A stretch of 64,000 nt of DNA, taken from NCBI RefSeq assembly GCF_016427565.1, contig NZ_JAELXT010000012.1:58098-122097 (forward strand), given 5' to 3'. The stretch is from Microvirga splendida. GTDB lineage: Bacteria; Pseudomonadota; Alphaproteobacteria; Rhizobiales; Beijerinckiaceae. The position numbers were made by a program, and so were the translations under genes. The notes under the pieces were generated by a model. That model did no database searches. It was not told where the DNA came from and saw nothing but the letters and a program-made list of their open reading frames with translations. Within the stretch, counting starts at the first letter, position 1, and every line of letters begins with the position of its first letter. Below are positions 45,670-55,915 of this stretch, one piece after another.

Positions 45670-47148
45670 ATGACGCATCTCTCCCGCCTCAAGTCCGAGT
45701 GGTTTCCCAACGTGCCCCGCGATCTTCTCGCCGGCACCGTGGTGGCGCTCGCCCTGATCCCGGAGGCCATCGCCTTCTCGATCATCGCCGGCGTCGACCC
45801 GAAGGTCGGCCTCTACGCCTCCTTCTGCATCGCCGTCGTCACCGCCATCGCGGGCGGGCGCCCCGGCATGATCTCCGCCGCCACCGGGGCCATGGCCCTC
45901 GTCATGGTCACGCTCGTGAAGGAGCACGGCCTGCAATACCTGCTCGCCGCCACGCTTCTGACCGGCGCGCTTCAGATCGTGGCCGGCCTCCTGCGGCTCG
46001 GCGACCTGATGCGCTTCGTCTCCCGCTCGGTGGTGACGGGCTTCGTCAACGCGCTCGCCATCCTGATCTTCATGGCGCAGCTGCCTGAGTTCGTGGGTCA
46101 GGGACCCCTCATGTACGGCATGGTCGCGGCAGGCCTCGCCATCATCTACCTCCTGCCTATGGTGACGAAGGTCGTCCCCTCCGCGCTCGTCACCATCGTG
46201 CTGCTGACGGTGGTGTCGATCTGGTTCGGCTTCGACCTGCGCACCGTCGGCGACATGGGCCAGCTGCCGAGCGACCTGCCGGCGTTCGCCCTGCCAGACG
46301 TGCCGCTGACCCTGGAAACCCTGCAGATCATCCTGCCCTACTCGCTCACGCTTACCATGGTGGGCCTGCTCGAATCCCTCATGACCGCGGCCATCCTGGA
46401 CGAGATGACGGATACGGACAGCTCCAAGAACCGGGAATGCGGCGGTCAGGGCCTTGCCAACATCGTGGCCGGCCTGTTCGGCGGCATGGCGGGCTGCGCC
46501 ATGATCGGCCAGTCGGTGATCAACGTCTCGTCCGGTGGGCGCGGGCGGCTCTCAACCCTCTGGGCCGGCGCCTTCCTGCTCTTCCTCATCCTCGTCCTCG
46601 ACGACTGGGTGCGCCAGATCCCCATGGCGGCCCTGGTGGCGGTGATGATCATGGTGTCGATCAACACCTTCCAGTGGGGCTCGATCCTGACCATGCGCCT
46701 CTACCCGAAGAGCTCCAGCATCGTCATGCTGGCCACCGTCGCGGTGGTGGTGTTCACCCATGACCTCGCCAAGGGCGTGCTGGTAGGCGTGATCCTCAGC
46801 GGCATCTTCTTTGCCCGCAAGGTCGCCAAGTTCTTCACCGTCACCTCGGAGCGCGAGGGCGACGTGCGGACCTACCGGGTGAACGGCGAGATCTTCTTCG
46901 CCACGGCCGAGGCCTTCCACAGCGCCTTCGACTTCCGTGAGGAGGATCTGAAACAGGTGGTCATCGATGTCCGCAGCTCCCATTTCTGGGACATCACCGG
47001 CATCAATGCCCTGGACCGGGTGGTCCTGAAGTTCCGCCATCACGATATTCCGGTGGAGATCGTGGGCCTCAACCAGGCGAGCGCCACCCTGGTCGACAAG
47101 CTGGGCACCCACCAGAAGGAGGGGGCCAGCCTCTCGGTTGGGCACTGA
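45670..47148 (+). CDS. SulP family anion transporter
   Basis: A 492-residue protein with a transmembrane domain of about 14 helices ([37 protein letters not shown]) and a cytoplasmic C-terminal STAS domain ([19 protein letters not shown]...[26 protein letters not shown]). SulP proteins carry sulfate, bicarbonate, dicarboxylates or other anions. The [28 protein letters not shown] block is a family marker. The ATG at 45670 follows the upstream ATG 45619 by 17 unconserved codons. Confidence 0.92.
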   Translation: MTHLSRLKSEWFPNVPRDLLAGTVVALALIPEAIAFSIIAGVDPKVGLYASFCIAVVTAIAGGRPGMISAATGAMALVMVTLVKEHGLQYLLAATLLTGALQIVAGLLRLGDLMRFVSRSVVTGFVNALAILIFMAQLPEFVGQGPLMYGMVAAGLAIIYLLPMVTKVVPSALVTIVLLTVVSIWFGFDLRTVGDMGQLPSDLPAFALPDVPLTLETLQIILPYSLTLTMVGLLESLMTAAILDEMTDTDSSKNRECGGQGLANIVAGLFGGMAGCAMIGQSVINVSSGGRGRLSTLWAGAFLLFLILVLDDWVRQIPMAALVAVMIMVSINTFQWGSILTMRLYPKSSSIVMLATVAVVVFTHDLAKGVLVGVILSGIFFARKVAKFFTVTSEREGDVRTYRVNGEIFFATAEAFHSAFDFREEDLKQVVIDVRSSHFWDITGINALDRVVLKFRHHDIPVEIVGLNQASATLVDKLGTHQKEGASLSVGH

Positions 47149-47205
47149 GGGCGTTTGGGACCCTGGAAAGCGGCCACGCGACACCGCCTTCCCTTGGCAT
47201 AAGGG

Positions 47206-47228
47206 GGCCGGGCTGCTATTGCCCGGCC
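47206..47228. other. Hairpin between sulP and lepA
   Basis: GGCCGGGC and GCCCGGCC form an eight-pair stem with a TGCTATT loop, 57 bases after the sulP stop and 31 bases before the lepA ATG. There is no T-run; it may be a weak terminator or part of the lepA leader. Confidence 0.4.
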
Positions 47229-47259
47229 AACAGGGTTTCACACCCGCCAGAGTTTACTG

Positions 47260-49063
<1,804 letters not shown>

Positions 49064-49065
<2 letters not shown>

Positions 49066-49093
49066 AAAAGAGGGCCCCGAGGCCCTCTTTTTT
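49064..49093. terminator. Bidirectional terminator between lepA and acr3
   Basis: AAAAAAGAGGGCC and GGCCCTCTTTTTT form a perfect 13-pair stem with a CCGA loop, giving a T-run on both strands. It overlaps the lepA stop codon and the end of the convergent acr3 gene (stop at 49092). Confidence 0.93.
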
Positions 49094-50144
49094 ATTCAGC
49101 CGCCGTCGCGGGAGCCTCGGATCGGGTGCGACCGCGCTCGTACCAGCCCTGGCTGCGGTTCACGATCTTCACGAGCGACAGCATCACCGGAACCTCGACG
49201 AGCACGCCCACGACGGTTGCAAGCGCCGCGCCGGACTCGAACCCGAACAGGCTGATGGCGGTCGCCACCGCGAGCTCGAAGAAGTTGCTCGCCCCGATCA
49301 GGGCCGAAGGTCCGGCGACGCAGTGCGCCTCGCCGCTGACCCGGTTGAGCCAGTAGGCGAACCCGAATGTCAGGTAGGCCTGCAACATGATCGGCACGGC
49401 CAGGATCGCGATGATGAGCGGCTGGCTCAGGATCTGGCCGCCCTGGAAGGCGAAGAGCAGGATGAGGGTCGCCAGCAGCGCCGCAAGCGACAGGGGCTGG
49501 ATGCGCCCCAGCAGCGCCTGGAGCGCGGGCTCGCCACCCGAGGCGAGCAGGTGGCGGCGCACCGCGTAGGCGATGACCACCGGCACGACGATGTAGAGCC
49601 CCACCGACAGGAGCAGCGTGTCCCAAGGCACGGTGATGGCGGAGAGCCCGAGCAGGAGCGCCACGATGGGCGCGAAGGCAAACACCATCACCACATCATT
49701 GAGGGCGACCTGGCTGATCGTGAAGCGTGGCTCGCCGCTGCACAGGTGGCTCCAGACGAACACCATGGCGGTGCAGGGGGCCGCACCGAGAAGGATCAGG
49801 CCCGCGATGTAGCTGTCGATCTGCGCCTCCGGCAGCCAGGAGCGGAACAGGGTGCCGACGAAGATCCAGCCGAGTACCGCCATCAGGAACGGCTTGAAGG
49901 CCCAGTTCACCAGGAGGGTGATGCCGATGCCGCGCCACTGGCTGCGGACCTCGCCCAGAGCACCGAAGTCGATCTTCAGCAGCATGGGGATGATCATGAG
50001 CCAGATCAGGACGGCGACCGGCAGGTTGACGCTGGCGATCTCGGCCGCGCCAATGGCCTGGAAGACACTCGGCATCATCGAGCCGAGGGCAATGCCGGCC
50101 ACGATGCACAGGGTCACCCAGAGCGTGAGATAGCGCTCGAACAC
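49092..50144 (-). CDS. acr3: ACR3 family arsenite efflux transporter
   Basis: A 350-residue inner-membrane transporter with ten helices. The conserved cysteine lies in GLILLGAAPCTAMVFVWSHLCSG. FKPFLMAVLGWIFVG and a C-terminal GPSALIGASNFFELAVATAISLFG match the ACR3 branch rather than E. coli ArsB. It expels arsenite made by arsenate reductase. Last gene of the arsR-arsC-acr3 operon, 30 bases after arsC. Confidence 0.94.
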   Translation of the reverse strand: MFERYLTLWVTLCIVAGIALGSMMPSVFQAIGAAEIASVNLPVAVLIWLMIIPMLLKIDFGALGEVRSQWRGIGITLLVNWAFKPFLMAVLGWIFVGTLFRSWLPEAQIDSYIAGLILLGAAPCTAMVFVWSHLCSGEPRFTISQVALNDVVMVFAFAPIVALLLGLSAITVPWDTLLLSVGLYIVVPVVIAYAVRRHLLASGGEPALQALLGRIQPLSLAALLATLILLFAFQGGQILSQPLIIAILAVPIMLQAYLTFGFAYWLNRVSGEAHCVAGPSALIGASNFFELAVATAISLFGFESGAALATVVGVLVEVPVMLSLVKIVNRSQGWYERGRTRSEAPATAAE

Positions 50145-50174
50145 GGATATGCGGTTGCTCCGGAACGGTGAGGA

Positions 50175-50702
50175 TCAGGCGACGTCGAGGCGGGCGGACG
50201 TGGCACCTTCGGTGCGCCCGATCTCGCCCAGCCGGTGGTGGAGCGCGGCCCCATCGAGCCGGTCGAGCGGCAGGTTCAGGAACAGCTCGATCCGGTTGTG
50301 GAGATACTTGAAGGCCTGCACGAAGGCGCGCTCCTTCTCCATGTCGGAGCCCTCGACCGCAGCCGGATCCTCGATGCCCCAATGGGCCGTCGCCGGATGC
50401 CCCGGCCAGACCGGGCAGGCTTCGCCGGCCGCGCTGTCGCAGACGGTGAAGATGAAGTCCATCTGCGGAGCGCCGGGTCCGGTGAACTCGTCCCAGTTCT
50501 TGGAGCGGTAGCCCTGGGCGGGATAGCCATAGGCCTCCAGCACCTTCAGGGCGAAGGGATTGACCTTCCCTTTCGGCTGGCTGCCGGCCGAAAAGGCGCG
50601 GAAGCGCCCCGCGCCATCCTTTCGCAGGATGCCTTCGGCCAGGACCGAGCGGGCGGTGTTGCCCGTGCAGAGGAACAGAACGTTGTAGACAGGCTCAGCC
50701 AT
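50175..50702 (-). CDS. arsC: Arsenate reductase, low-molecular-weight phosphatase type
   Basis: A 175-residue protein. The phosphatase loop FLCTGNTARSVLAEG carries the first catalytic cysteine and arginine, and DFIFTVCDSAAGEACPVWPGHP carries the resolving cysteines of the thioredoxin-coupled ArsC type. It reduces arsenate to arsenite for export by Acr3. The C-terminal 35 residues are helical. The ATG at 50702 lies inside the arsR end, overlapping it by eight bases. Confidence 0.92.
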   Translation of the reverse strand: MAEPVYNVLFLCTGNTARSVLAEGILRKDGAGRFRAFSAGSQPKGKVNPFALKVLEAYGYPAQGYRSKNWDEFTGPGAPQMDFIFTVCDSAAGEACPVWPGHPATAHWGIEDPAAVEGSDMEKERAFVQAFKYLHNRIELFLNLPLDRLDGAALHHRLGEIGRTEGATSARLDVA

Positions 50703-51051
50703 GGGCCGGCTCCTTGGGCGGACAGCAGGGGGTGAGATCGGCAACCAGCGGCGCGCAGACCTCCGGCCTGCCGCCGCAGCAATCCTTCAGCAGGAAGGTC
50801 GCGACCGAGCGGAAATGCTCCAGGTCCGCCCGGTAGATGATCGAGCGGCTGCGGCGCTCCGAGCGGACGAGCCCCGCCCGCGTGAGCACCGAGAGGTGCG
50901 CCGACATGGTGTTGGCGGGCACCGCCAGCTCGCGGGCGATCTCGCCTGCCGGAACCCCAGCGGGCTCCCGGCTGACGAGCAGACGGAACACGTCGAGGCG
51001 GGTCGACTGGGCAAGGGCCGCAAGGGCGAGGATGACGGCTTCTGATTCCAT
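50695..51051 (-). CDS. arsR: ArsR family arsenic-responsive repressor
   Basis: A 118-residue winged-helix repressor. The helix-turn-helix is EIARELAVPANTMSAHLSVLTRAGLVRSERRSRSIIY. Near the C-terminus stand adjacent Cys89-Cys90 and Cys97 (DCCGGRPEVC), with a further Cys-Cys in LTPCCPPKE. Adjacent cysteines plus a third one close by resemble the As(III) site of Acidithiobacillus AfArsR rather than the ELCVCDL site of plasmid ArsR; the spacing is one residue longer. Start at 51051 overlaps its own palindromic operator. First gene of the ars operon. Confidence 0.92.
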   Translation of the reverse strand: MESEAVILALAALAQSTRLDVFRLLVSREPAGVPAGEIARELAVPANTMSAHLSVLTRAGLVRSERRSRSIIYRADLEHFRSVATFLLKDCCGGRPEVCAPLVADLTPCCPPKEPAHG

Positions 51052-51073
51052 AATTCCAGACTTATAGAATTAT
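51050..51073. promoter_or_regulatory. ArsR operator palindrome over the arsR start
   Basis: ATAATTC (51050-51056) and GAATTAT (51067-51073) are perfect inverted arms with a ten-base spacer, in AT-rich sequence directly at the arsR start codon. On the minus strand TATAAT is present within the right arm as a possible -10. Confidence 0.65.
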
Positions 51074-51391
51074 AATCTGCGAAGCAAACTTTTTGTTATT
51101 CGGTTTCGGGGTGCGCCTTGCAGGCTCAAAGCCTTGTGGCCCCGAGCTTCCTGGCGCCTTGCCGGAACGAAGCGCCGCGGCTCCAGCGTCACGCCCGCCT
51201 TTGCCGCCGGGAACCCGATTCGATAGCCCGAGTTCAACCAAGGCACAGGGCTTGGTCTCTCCACTGTCATTGGCCGCTCAACGGGATCCTGCGACCCCGG
51301 GCTTCCGCACGTCCACAGGCCGAAATCGAGGAGGCCGGGCTCCCATGCGCCGCACATCCGCACCACAGGATCTCGCTTCACGAGGAGAGCC
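51074..51391. other. Intergenic gap between arsR and the MFS gene
   Basis: Nothing recognised in these 318 bases beyond the expected divergent promoters. Open frames on both strands here have no family and unlikely composition. Confidence 0.4.
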
Positions 51392-52627
51392 ATGACTTCG
51401 CCCCTGCGGACCACCCTGCCGACCCTCTTTGCCCTTCTCCTCGGCTACGCCCTCATGCAGGTGGGCAATACCCTGCAGGGCACGCTGCTCAGCGTGCGCG
51501 GGAGCATCGAGCAGTTCACACCCACCGAGATCGGCGCCGTGGCTGCGGCCTTCTGGGTCGGCATCGTCATTGGATCGCTTTGGGCCGGACGGGTGATCCA
51601 TCAAGTGGGGCACACGCGTGCGTTCTCGGCCCTGGCGGCCGTGGCCGCATCGGCGGTTCTGCTCCACCTGCTGGTGATCGGCCCGGGCGTGTGGTTCGCC
51701 GCGCGGGCGGTCACGGGCTTCTGCTTCGCGGGAATGTACATCGTCGTCGAGAGCTGGCTCAATGCCTCCGTGACGGCGCAGACGCGCGGACAGGTCTTGG
51801 GTTTCTACGGCATGACGGGCCTGATCGCCGGCATCGGCGGCCAGATGCTCCTGCCTGCGGGCGATCCGCACGGGTTCCGGCTGTTCTGCTTCGTGGCCAT
51901 TCTCATCTCTCTCGCGCTCGTGCCCACCGCCCTATCGCGGGCCTCCGCCCCGGCCCATGCGGTGAGCGGCAAGAAGATCAACCTGATGCAGCTCTACCAG
52001 CAGTCACCTTTCGGCGTGGTGGCAGCGGTTCTGTGCGGCATCACCACCAGCTCCTTCTTCGCGCTCGGCCCGATCTGGGCGCAGGAGCGGGGCCTGAACA
52101 CCACGGAAATTGCAATCTTCATGGCCTGCGGCACGCTCGGCGGCTTTGTGACCACATGGCCTTTGGGGTGGCTTTCCGACCGCATGGATCGCCGCCATGT
52201 GATCATGGGAACAGCCGCCATGGCGGCCTCGATCCTGCTCGTGCTCATCCACGTCGTGCCGCTCACCGTGCCGGTCTGGCTGCTCTTCGTCTATGTGGCG
52301 ATCTTCGGCGGCAGCGTGATCCCGACCTACAGCATCGTCACGGCGCATGTGAACGACATGGTGAAGCCCGGCGAGTTCGTGGCTGCGGCCGGCGGCCTCC
52401 TGATCCTGCTGGGCGTAGGCGCCGCCGTCGGGCCCGTGATCGCAGGTGCGGCCATGACGGAGTTCGGACGTTTGGGACTCGTCTACGTCTTCGTCTTCGC
52501 CCAGCTGCTCATGGCGATCTGGGGCGCCTATCGCAGCATCCAGCGCGCCGCGCCGCCCACGGAGGAGAAGGAGACCTTCGTGCCGGAGCCCACCGTTCCC
52601 GTGGGAACGCGGCTGGAGGCGCATTAG
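51392..52627 (+). CDS. MFS transporter (YcaD-like)
   Basis: A 411-residue transporter with 12 predicted helices. The helix 2-3 loop has IGSLWAGRVIHQVGHTRAFS, and the central loop is followed by LGWLSDRMDRRHVIMG, both forms of the MFS A motif. FCFAGMYIVVESWLNASVTAQTRGQVLGFYGM is typical of the YcaD/UMF1-like group. Substrate unknown. CGAGGAGAG precedes the ATG. It is divergent from the arsenic operon but nothing ties it to arsenic. Confidence 0.87.
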   Translation: MTSPLRTTLPTLFALLLGYALMQVGNTLQGTLLSVRGSIEQFTPTEIGAVAAAFWVGIVIGSLWAGRVIHQVGHTRAFSALAAVAASAVLLHLLVIGPGVWFAARAVTGFCFAGMYIVVESWLNASVTAQTRGQVLGFYGMTGLIAGIGGQMLLPAGDPHGFRLFCFVAILISLALVPTALSRASAPAHAVSGKKINLMQLYQQSPFGVVAAVLCGITTSSFFALGPIWAQERGLNTTEIAIFMACGTLGGFVTTWPLGWLSDRMDRRHVIMGTAAMAASILLVLIHVVPLTVPVWLLFVYVAIFGGSVIPTYSIVTAHVNDMVKPGEFVAAAGGLLILLGVGAAVGPVIAGAAMTEFGRLGLVYVFVFAQLLMAIWGAYRSIQRAAPPTEEKETFVPEPTVPVGTRLEAH

Positions 52628-52646
52628 CGCCCCCAGCTCACTGCGC

Positions 52647-53426
52647 TTAAACCAGCAACGACTGCGCGCCGTCGATCCAGACCGGCGTGCCGGTGATGTG
52701 CCGCGCGCGCTCGGAAGCAAGGAAGAGCACGAGCTCCGCCACCTCCTCGCTCGTGCCCGGCTCCTCGCCCGTCAGCGGGATCGGGCCCTCCGGGTACTCG
52801 GCGGGAACTTCGGCCTCCTCCGTGTTGCGCTTGTCGGTGTTGTCCGTGATTTGCGTGCCGATCCTGCCGGGGCAGACGGCATTCACGCGGATCTTGTGCT
52901 TGGCGAGTTCCACGGCCAGCATCTGGGTCATCGCCACCTGGGCGGCCTTGGTGGCGGAATAGGCCGTGGCGCCCGCGCTCGTGAAGGTGCGCGTGCCGTT
53001 GATGGAGGCGGTGACGACGATGGAGCCGCCGGCCTTCTTCAGGTGCGGCACCGCGTAGTGGATGGTCAGGTAGGTGCCGCGCAGGTTCGTCTTGACGGTG
53101 CGGTCCCATTCCTCCGGCTGCAGCTCGTCGATGGGCGCCCAGACGCCGTTGATGCCCGCATTGGCGAAGACGATGTCGAGACGGCCGTAGGTCTGCACGA
53201 GGTCGGCCACGGCCTTCTTCATCTGAGCGTCGTCGCCTACGTCTGCGACAAGCGGAATGGCCTTGCCGCCGGCCTGCTCGATCTCCTGCGCGGTCTTGCG
53301 GATCTCGTCGTCGGTGTGGCTCAGCACGCCCACCATGGCGCCCTCGCGGGCGAGGCGCAAAGCCGCCGCCTTGCCGATGCCGGACCCTGCGCCCGTGACG
53401 AGCGCGACCTTGCCTTGAAGCTCCAT
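52647..53426 (-). CDS. SDR family oxidoreductase
   Basis: A 259-residue classical short-chain dehydrogenase. The NAD(P) motif is VTGAGSGIGKAAALRLAREG, the structural motif VFANAGINGVW, and the catalytic residues are Ser in VVTASINGTRTF and Tyr-x-x-x-Lys in AYSATKAAQVAMT. It closes with ITGTPVWIDGAQSLLV. The substrate is not predictable. A GGAGGAAC ribosome site precedes the ATG. It is convergent with the MFS gene, and on the same strand as the second arsC. Confidence 0.9.
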   Translation of the reverse strand: MELQGKVALVTGAGSGIGKAAALRLAREGAMVGVLSHTDDEIRKTAQEIEQAGGKAIPLVADVGDDAQMKKAVADLVQTYGRLDIVFANAGINGVWAPIDELQPEEWDRTVKTNLRGTYLTIHYAVPHLKKAGGSIVVTASINGTRTFTSAGATAYSATKAAQVAMTQMLAVELAKHKIRVNAVCPGRIGTQITDNTDKRNTEEAEVPAEYPEGPIPLTGEEPGTSEEVAELVLFLASERARHITGTPVWIDGAQSLLV

Positions 53427-53494
53427 GTGCCGTTCCTCCGGTGACGGGATCGTCCTGTCCCTGAACCGGAGGAGCGCCGGCTTGTTCCCGATTG

Positions 53495-53920
53495 TCAGGC
53501 GATGCCGACGCGCCGCCCGGACGCATCGACCACCGGCTCGCCGTCCTCCTTGACGAACTCGCCCTGCTGCGGCGGCAGGATGTCGAGCACCGCTTCCGAC
53601 GGGCGGCAGAGCCTGACGCCGAGCGGCGTGACCACGATGGGCCTGTTGATCAGGACCGGGTGCTCGATCATGGCGTCGAGCAGCCGGTCGTCAGTGAGGG
53701 ACGGATCGCCGAGCCCGAGCTCCTGATAGGGCGTCCCCTTCTCGCGAATCACGTCGCGGACGCTCACCCCCATGCGCCCGATGAGCTGGCGCAGGAGCAG
53801 GCGCGTCGGCGGGCATTTGAGGTATTCGACGATGTGCGGCTCGATGCCTGCGTTGCGGATCATCGCAAGCGTATTGCGGGAGGTGCCGCATTGGGGATTG
53901 TGGTAGATGATCACGTCCAT
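53495..53920 (-). CDS. arsC: Arsenate reductase, glutaredoxin type
   Basis: A 141-residue member of the E. coli R773-type ArsC family, unrelated in fold to the arsC at 50.2 kb. The active cysteine is in IIYHNPQCGTSRNTLAMIRNAG; ALLRQLIGRMGVSVRDVIREK-like and LLDAMIEHPVLINRPIVVTPLGVRLCRPSEAVLDIL segments carry the arginines that bind arsenate. It uses glutathione and glutaredoxin, and gshB is in the window. The start at 53920 begins the family MDVIIYHNP. It is 3 kb outside the ars operon and has no exporter beside it. Confidence 0.92.
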   Translation of the reverse strand: MDVIIYHNPQCGTSRNTLAMIRNAGIEPHIVEYLKCPPTRLLLRQLIGRMGVSVRDVIREKGTPYQELGLGDPSLTDDRLLDAMIEHPVLINRPIVVTPLGVRLCRPSEAVLDILPPQQGEFVKEDGEPVVDASGRRVGIA

Positions 53921-54005
53921 GATGGGGCCCTGTTCTCGCGCGATTCCCGCTCGTGCCGGTCGCCCTCCATGGCTAGCGGCGAATCGCGAAACCATCAATC
54001 GGGCA

Positions 54006-54626
54006 TCAGCCTTGGCAGGACGCCCTGCCCTGCACCTTCAGCCGGGCCAGCAGGCGCTGCGCGAGTGAGTCGTAGGCATCCTTCGTGTCGATGCCGGAGA
54101 GCGACAGCTCGAGCACCCATTCATTCGAGAGAGGCACGATGAGGGTTTCGACCGTCATGGCCCGGGATGCCGTCGGCAGGTTGGCGTCGATCCAGGTGGC
54201 CGACCAGCGCTTGGCGCCGCCTTGGGAGGACAGGGAGACGGACTGCGCCGGGCGTCCGAGAAGCTCCTCGTAGTCCCGCTGGAGAAAGGCCGCATCGCGG
54301 CTCGCGAGATCGGGCTGCGGCATGTCGCGGAGTTCCGCGGCGGAGCGAAGGCTGACACCGATCTCCACATCCGAGAGAGCAGACTTCACGCCCTGCGCGG
54401 TGAGGCGCCATTCCTCCGGAAGCGAGAAGGAGAAGCAGAGGCCGCTCGGAACCTCGCCGGTGACCGATGTCTGCCGCGTCATGCCATCGAAGCGCACCTG
54501 AACGGGCTTGCTCATCAGCGGCTGATCGAGCGGTCCGTTCGCGGCATGCACGTCGAAGGCGACAGTGAGCACGACCATAACCGTGGCCTGGCACATCCAT
54601 GCTCCCCAGGATTTGACGCTGCGCAC
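54006..54626 (-). CDS. Exported protein of unknown function
   Basis: A 206-residue protein with an N-terminal export signal (about residues 12-28, VMVVLTVAFDVHAA). The mature part has no membrane segment; it contains CFSFSLPEEWRLTAQG and ends LARLKVQGRASCQG, so two cysteines could pair in the periplasm. I do not recognise a family. It is divergent from the lytic transglycosylase gene, suggesting an envelope context only. Confidence 0.65.
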   Translation of the reverse strand: MRSVKSWGAWMCQATVMVVLTVAFDVHAANGPLDQPLMSKPVQVRFDGMTRQTSVTGEVPSGLCFSFSLPEEWRLTAQGVKSALSDVEIGVSLRSAAELRDMPQPDLASRDAAFLQRDYEELLGRPAQSVSLSSQGGAKRWSATWIDANLPTASRAMTVETLIVPLSNEWVLELSLSGIDTKDAYDSLAQRLLARLKVQGRASCQG

Positions 54627-54766
54627 ACGATCCTCCTGCCGGAAGGCTCCTTCATCTTCATGGCAACGCGCCGGAACAGCACCGGTTGCCTGAGAGTCCG
54701 ATGATCTTGAGTTGCGGATGATGAGCCCTACCTCGCTCAGGAACGGAACGAACCTGGAGAGACTTC

Positions 54767-55600
54767 ATGCAGGCCTTCATACGCGCCTCACTCGTCGCGG
54801 CGACCCTGCTCGCGGCAGGCCAGGCGAGCGCCGCCACCTGCCGTGATCCGGCAGGGTTCGAGAAGTGGCTCGACGATATCGGTCAGGAAGCGGTGGCGCA
54901 GGGCATCTCGCCCCAGGCCGTCCGGCAGGGCCTGTCCGGCGTCACCTTCGACCAGAGCGTGATCAAGAAGGATCGCGGCCAGGGCGTGTTCAAGCAGAGC
55001 TTCGAACAGTTCGCAGGCCGCATGGTGTCTCAATCCCGCCTCAGGGGCGGCGCCAACATGCTGAAGCGGCATGCAGGAACGCTCGCCCGCATCGAGCAGC
55101 GCTTCGGCGTGCCGGCTCCCGTGCTCGTGGCGATCTGGGGGCTCGAGACCGATTTCGGCGCGGTGCGCGGCAAGCTGCCGGTGATCCGCTCGGTGGCGAC
55201 GCTGGCCTACGATTGCCGTCGCTCCGACTTCTTCAAGGCTCATCTCTTCGATGCGCTGAGGATCGTCGACAGGGGCGACCTGTCTCCGGCCGACATGCGC
55301 GGCGCCTGGGCGGGCGAGATGGGACAGACCCAGTTCATGCCGTCGTCCTATGTCAAATACGCCACTGACTTTGACGGCGACGGCCGCGCCGACCTCCTGC
55401 GCAGCCCGGCGGACGTGCTCGCCTCGACAGCCAATTATCTGAGAGGCCATGGCTGGGTGAAGGGCGCCGACTGGGAGCCCGGCACGCCGAACTTCGAGGC
55501 GATCCGGGCCTGGAACAAGTCACAGGTCTACGCGAAGACCATCGCCTATTATGCGAAGAAGCTCGCGGGCGAGGACACCTCGGCCTTCGCGGGCCAGTGA
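54767..55600 (+). CDS. Lytic murein transglycosylase, MltB type
   Basis: A 277-residue periplasmic enzyme with a signal peptide (about residues 1-22, AAGQASA). The SLT fold contains the catalytic Glu in VLVAIWGLETDFGAVRGKLPVIRSVATLAYDCRR, then GDLSPADMRGAWAGEMGQTQFMPSSYVKYATDFDGDGRADLL. It cleaves peptidoglycan glycan strands with formation of 1,6-anhydro ends. No lipobox, so it is probably soluble. The C-terminal peptidoglycan-binding domain of longer relatives is missing. Confidence 0.92.
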   Translation: MQAFIRASLVAATLLAAGQASAATCRDPAGFEKWLDDIGQEAVAQGISPQAVRQGLSGVTFDQSVIKKDRGQGVFKQSFEQFAGRMVSQSRLRGGANMLKRHAGTLARIEQRFGVPAPVLVAIWGLETDFGAVRGKLPVIRSVATLAYDCRRSDFFKAHLFDALRIVDRGDLSPADMRGAWAGEMGQTQFMPSSYVKYATDFDGDGRADLLRSPADVLASTANYLRGHGWVKGADWEPGTPNFEAIRAWNKSQVYAKTIAYYAKKLAGEDTSAFAGQ

Positions 55601-55612
55601 GGCTCTGGAACC

Positions 55613-55638
55613 GGCGGGCTTGAGGCCCGCCTTTTTCT
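55613..55638 (+). terminator. Rho-independent terminator of the transglycosylase gene
   Basis: GGCGGGC and GCCCGCC form a seven-pair stem with a TTGAG loop, followed by TTTTTC. It starts 13 bases after the stop. Confidence 0.85.
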
Positions 55639-55656
55639 TCGCGGTCGGACAGGATT

Positions 55657-55830
55657 CTAGAAGATCAGCTCGCCCGCGCCCCAGGCCAGCAGGATGAAGA
55701 TCACGAAGATCAGCAGGAAGATGCCGAACAGGACCTTGGCGATGCTGCGGGCCCCGGAGGCTACCCCCGTGAAGCCGAGCGCTCCGGCCACGAGAGAGAT
55801 GACGAGAAAGATCAGAGCCCATTTGAGCAT
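55657..55830 (-). CDS. DUF1328 family small membrane protein
   Basis: A 57-residue protein: [20 protein letters not shown], then [20 protein letters not shown] and a second hydrophobic run ending AWGAGELIF. This two-helix hairpin with the central [14 protein letters not shown] is the DUF1328 (YtjA) signature. Such proteins are often part of envelope or general stress regulons; function unknown. The stop is at 55657-55659. Upstream, at about 55870, GGAAC occurs on the minus strand but the matching CGTT is not at the right spacing, so EcfG control is not shown. Confidence 0.87.
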   Translation of the reverse strand: MLKWALIFLVISLVAGALGFTGVASGARSIAKVLFGIFLLIFVIFILLAWGAGELIF

Positions 55831-55915
55831 GGCGGCAACCCCTGGTTCTAGGTGTTCAGCTTAAGCATAAGCGCTCAAGCTTGATCGGGTTCCGAATGCG
55901 GGGCGAAGCCGCCCT

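Noticed and set aside
55831..55880. EcfG-type promoter for the DUF1328 gene
   Set aside because: GGAAC is present on the minus strand, but no CGTT follows at 16 or 17 bases; only a poor CGCTT at 15.
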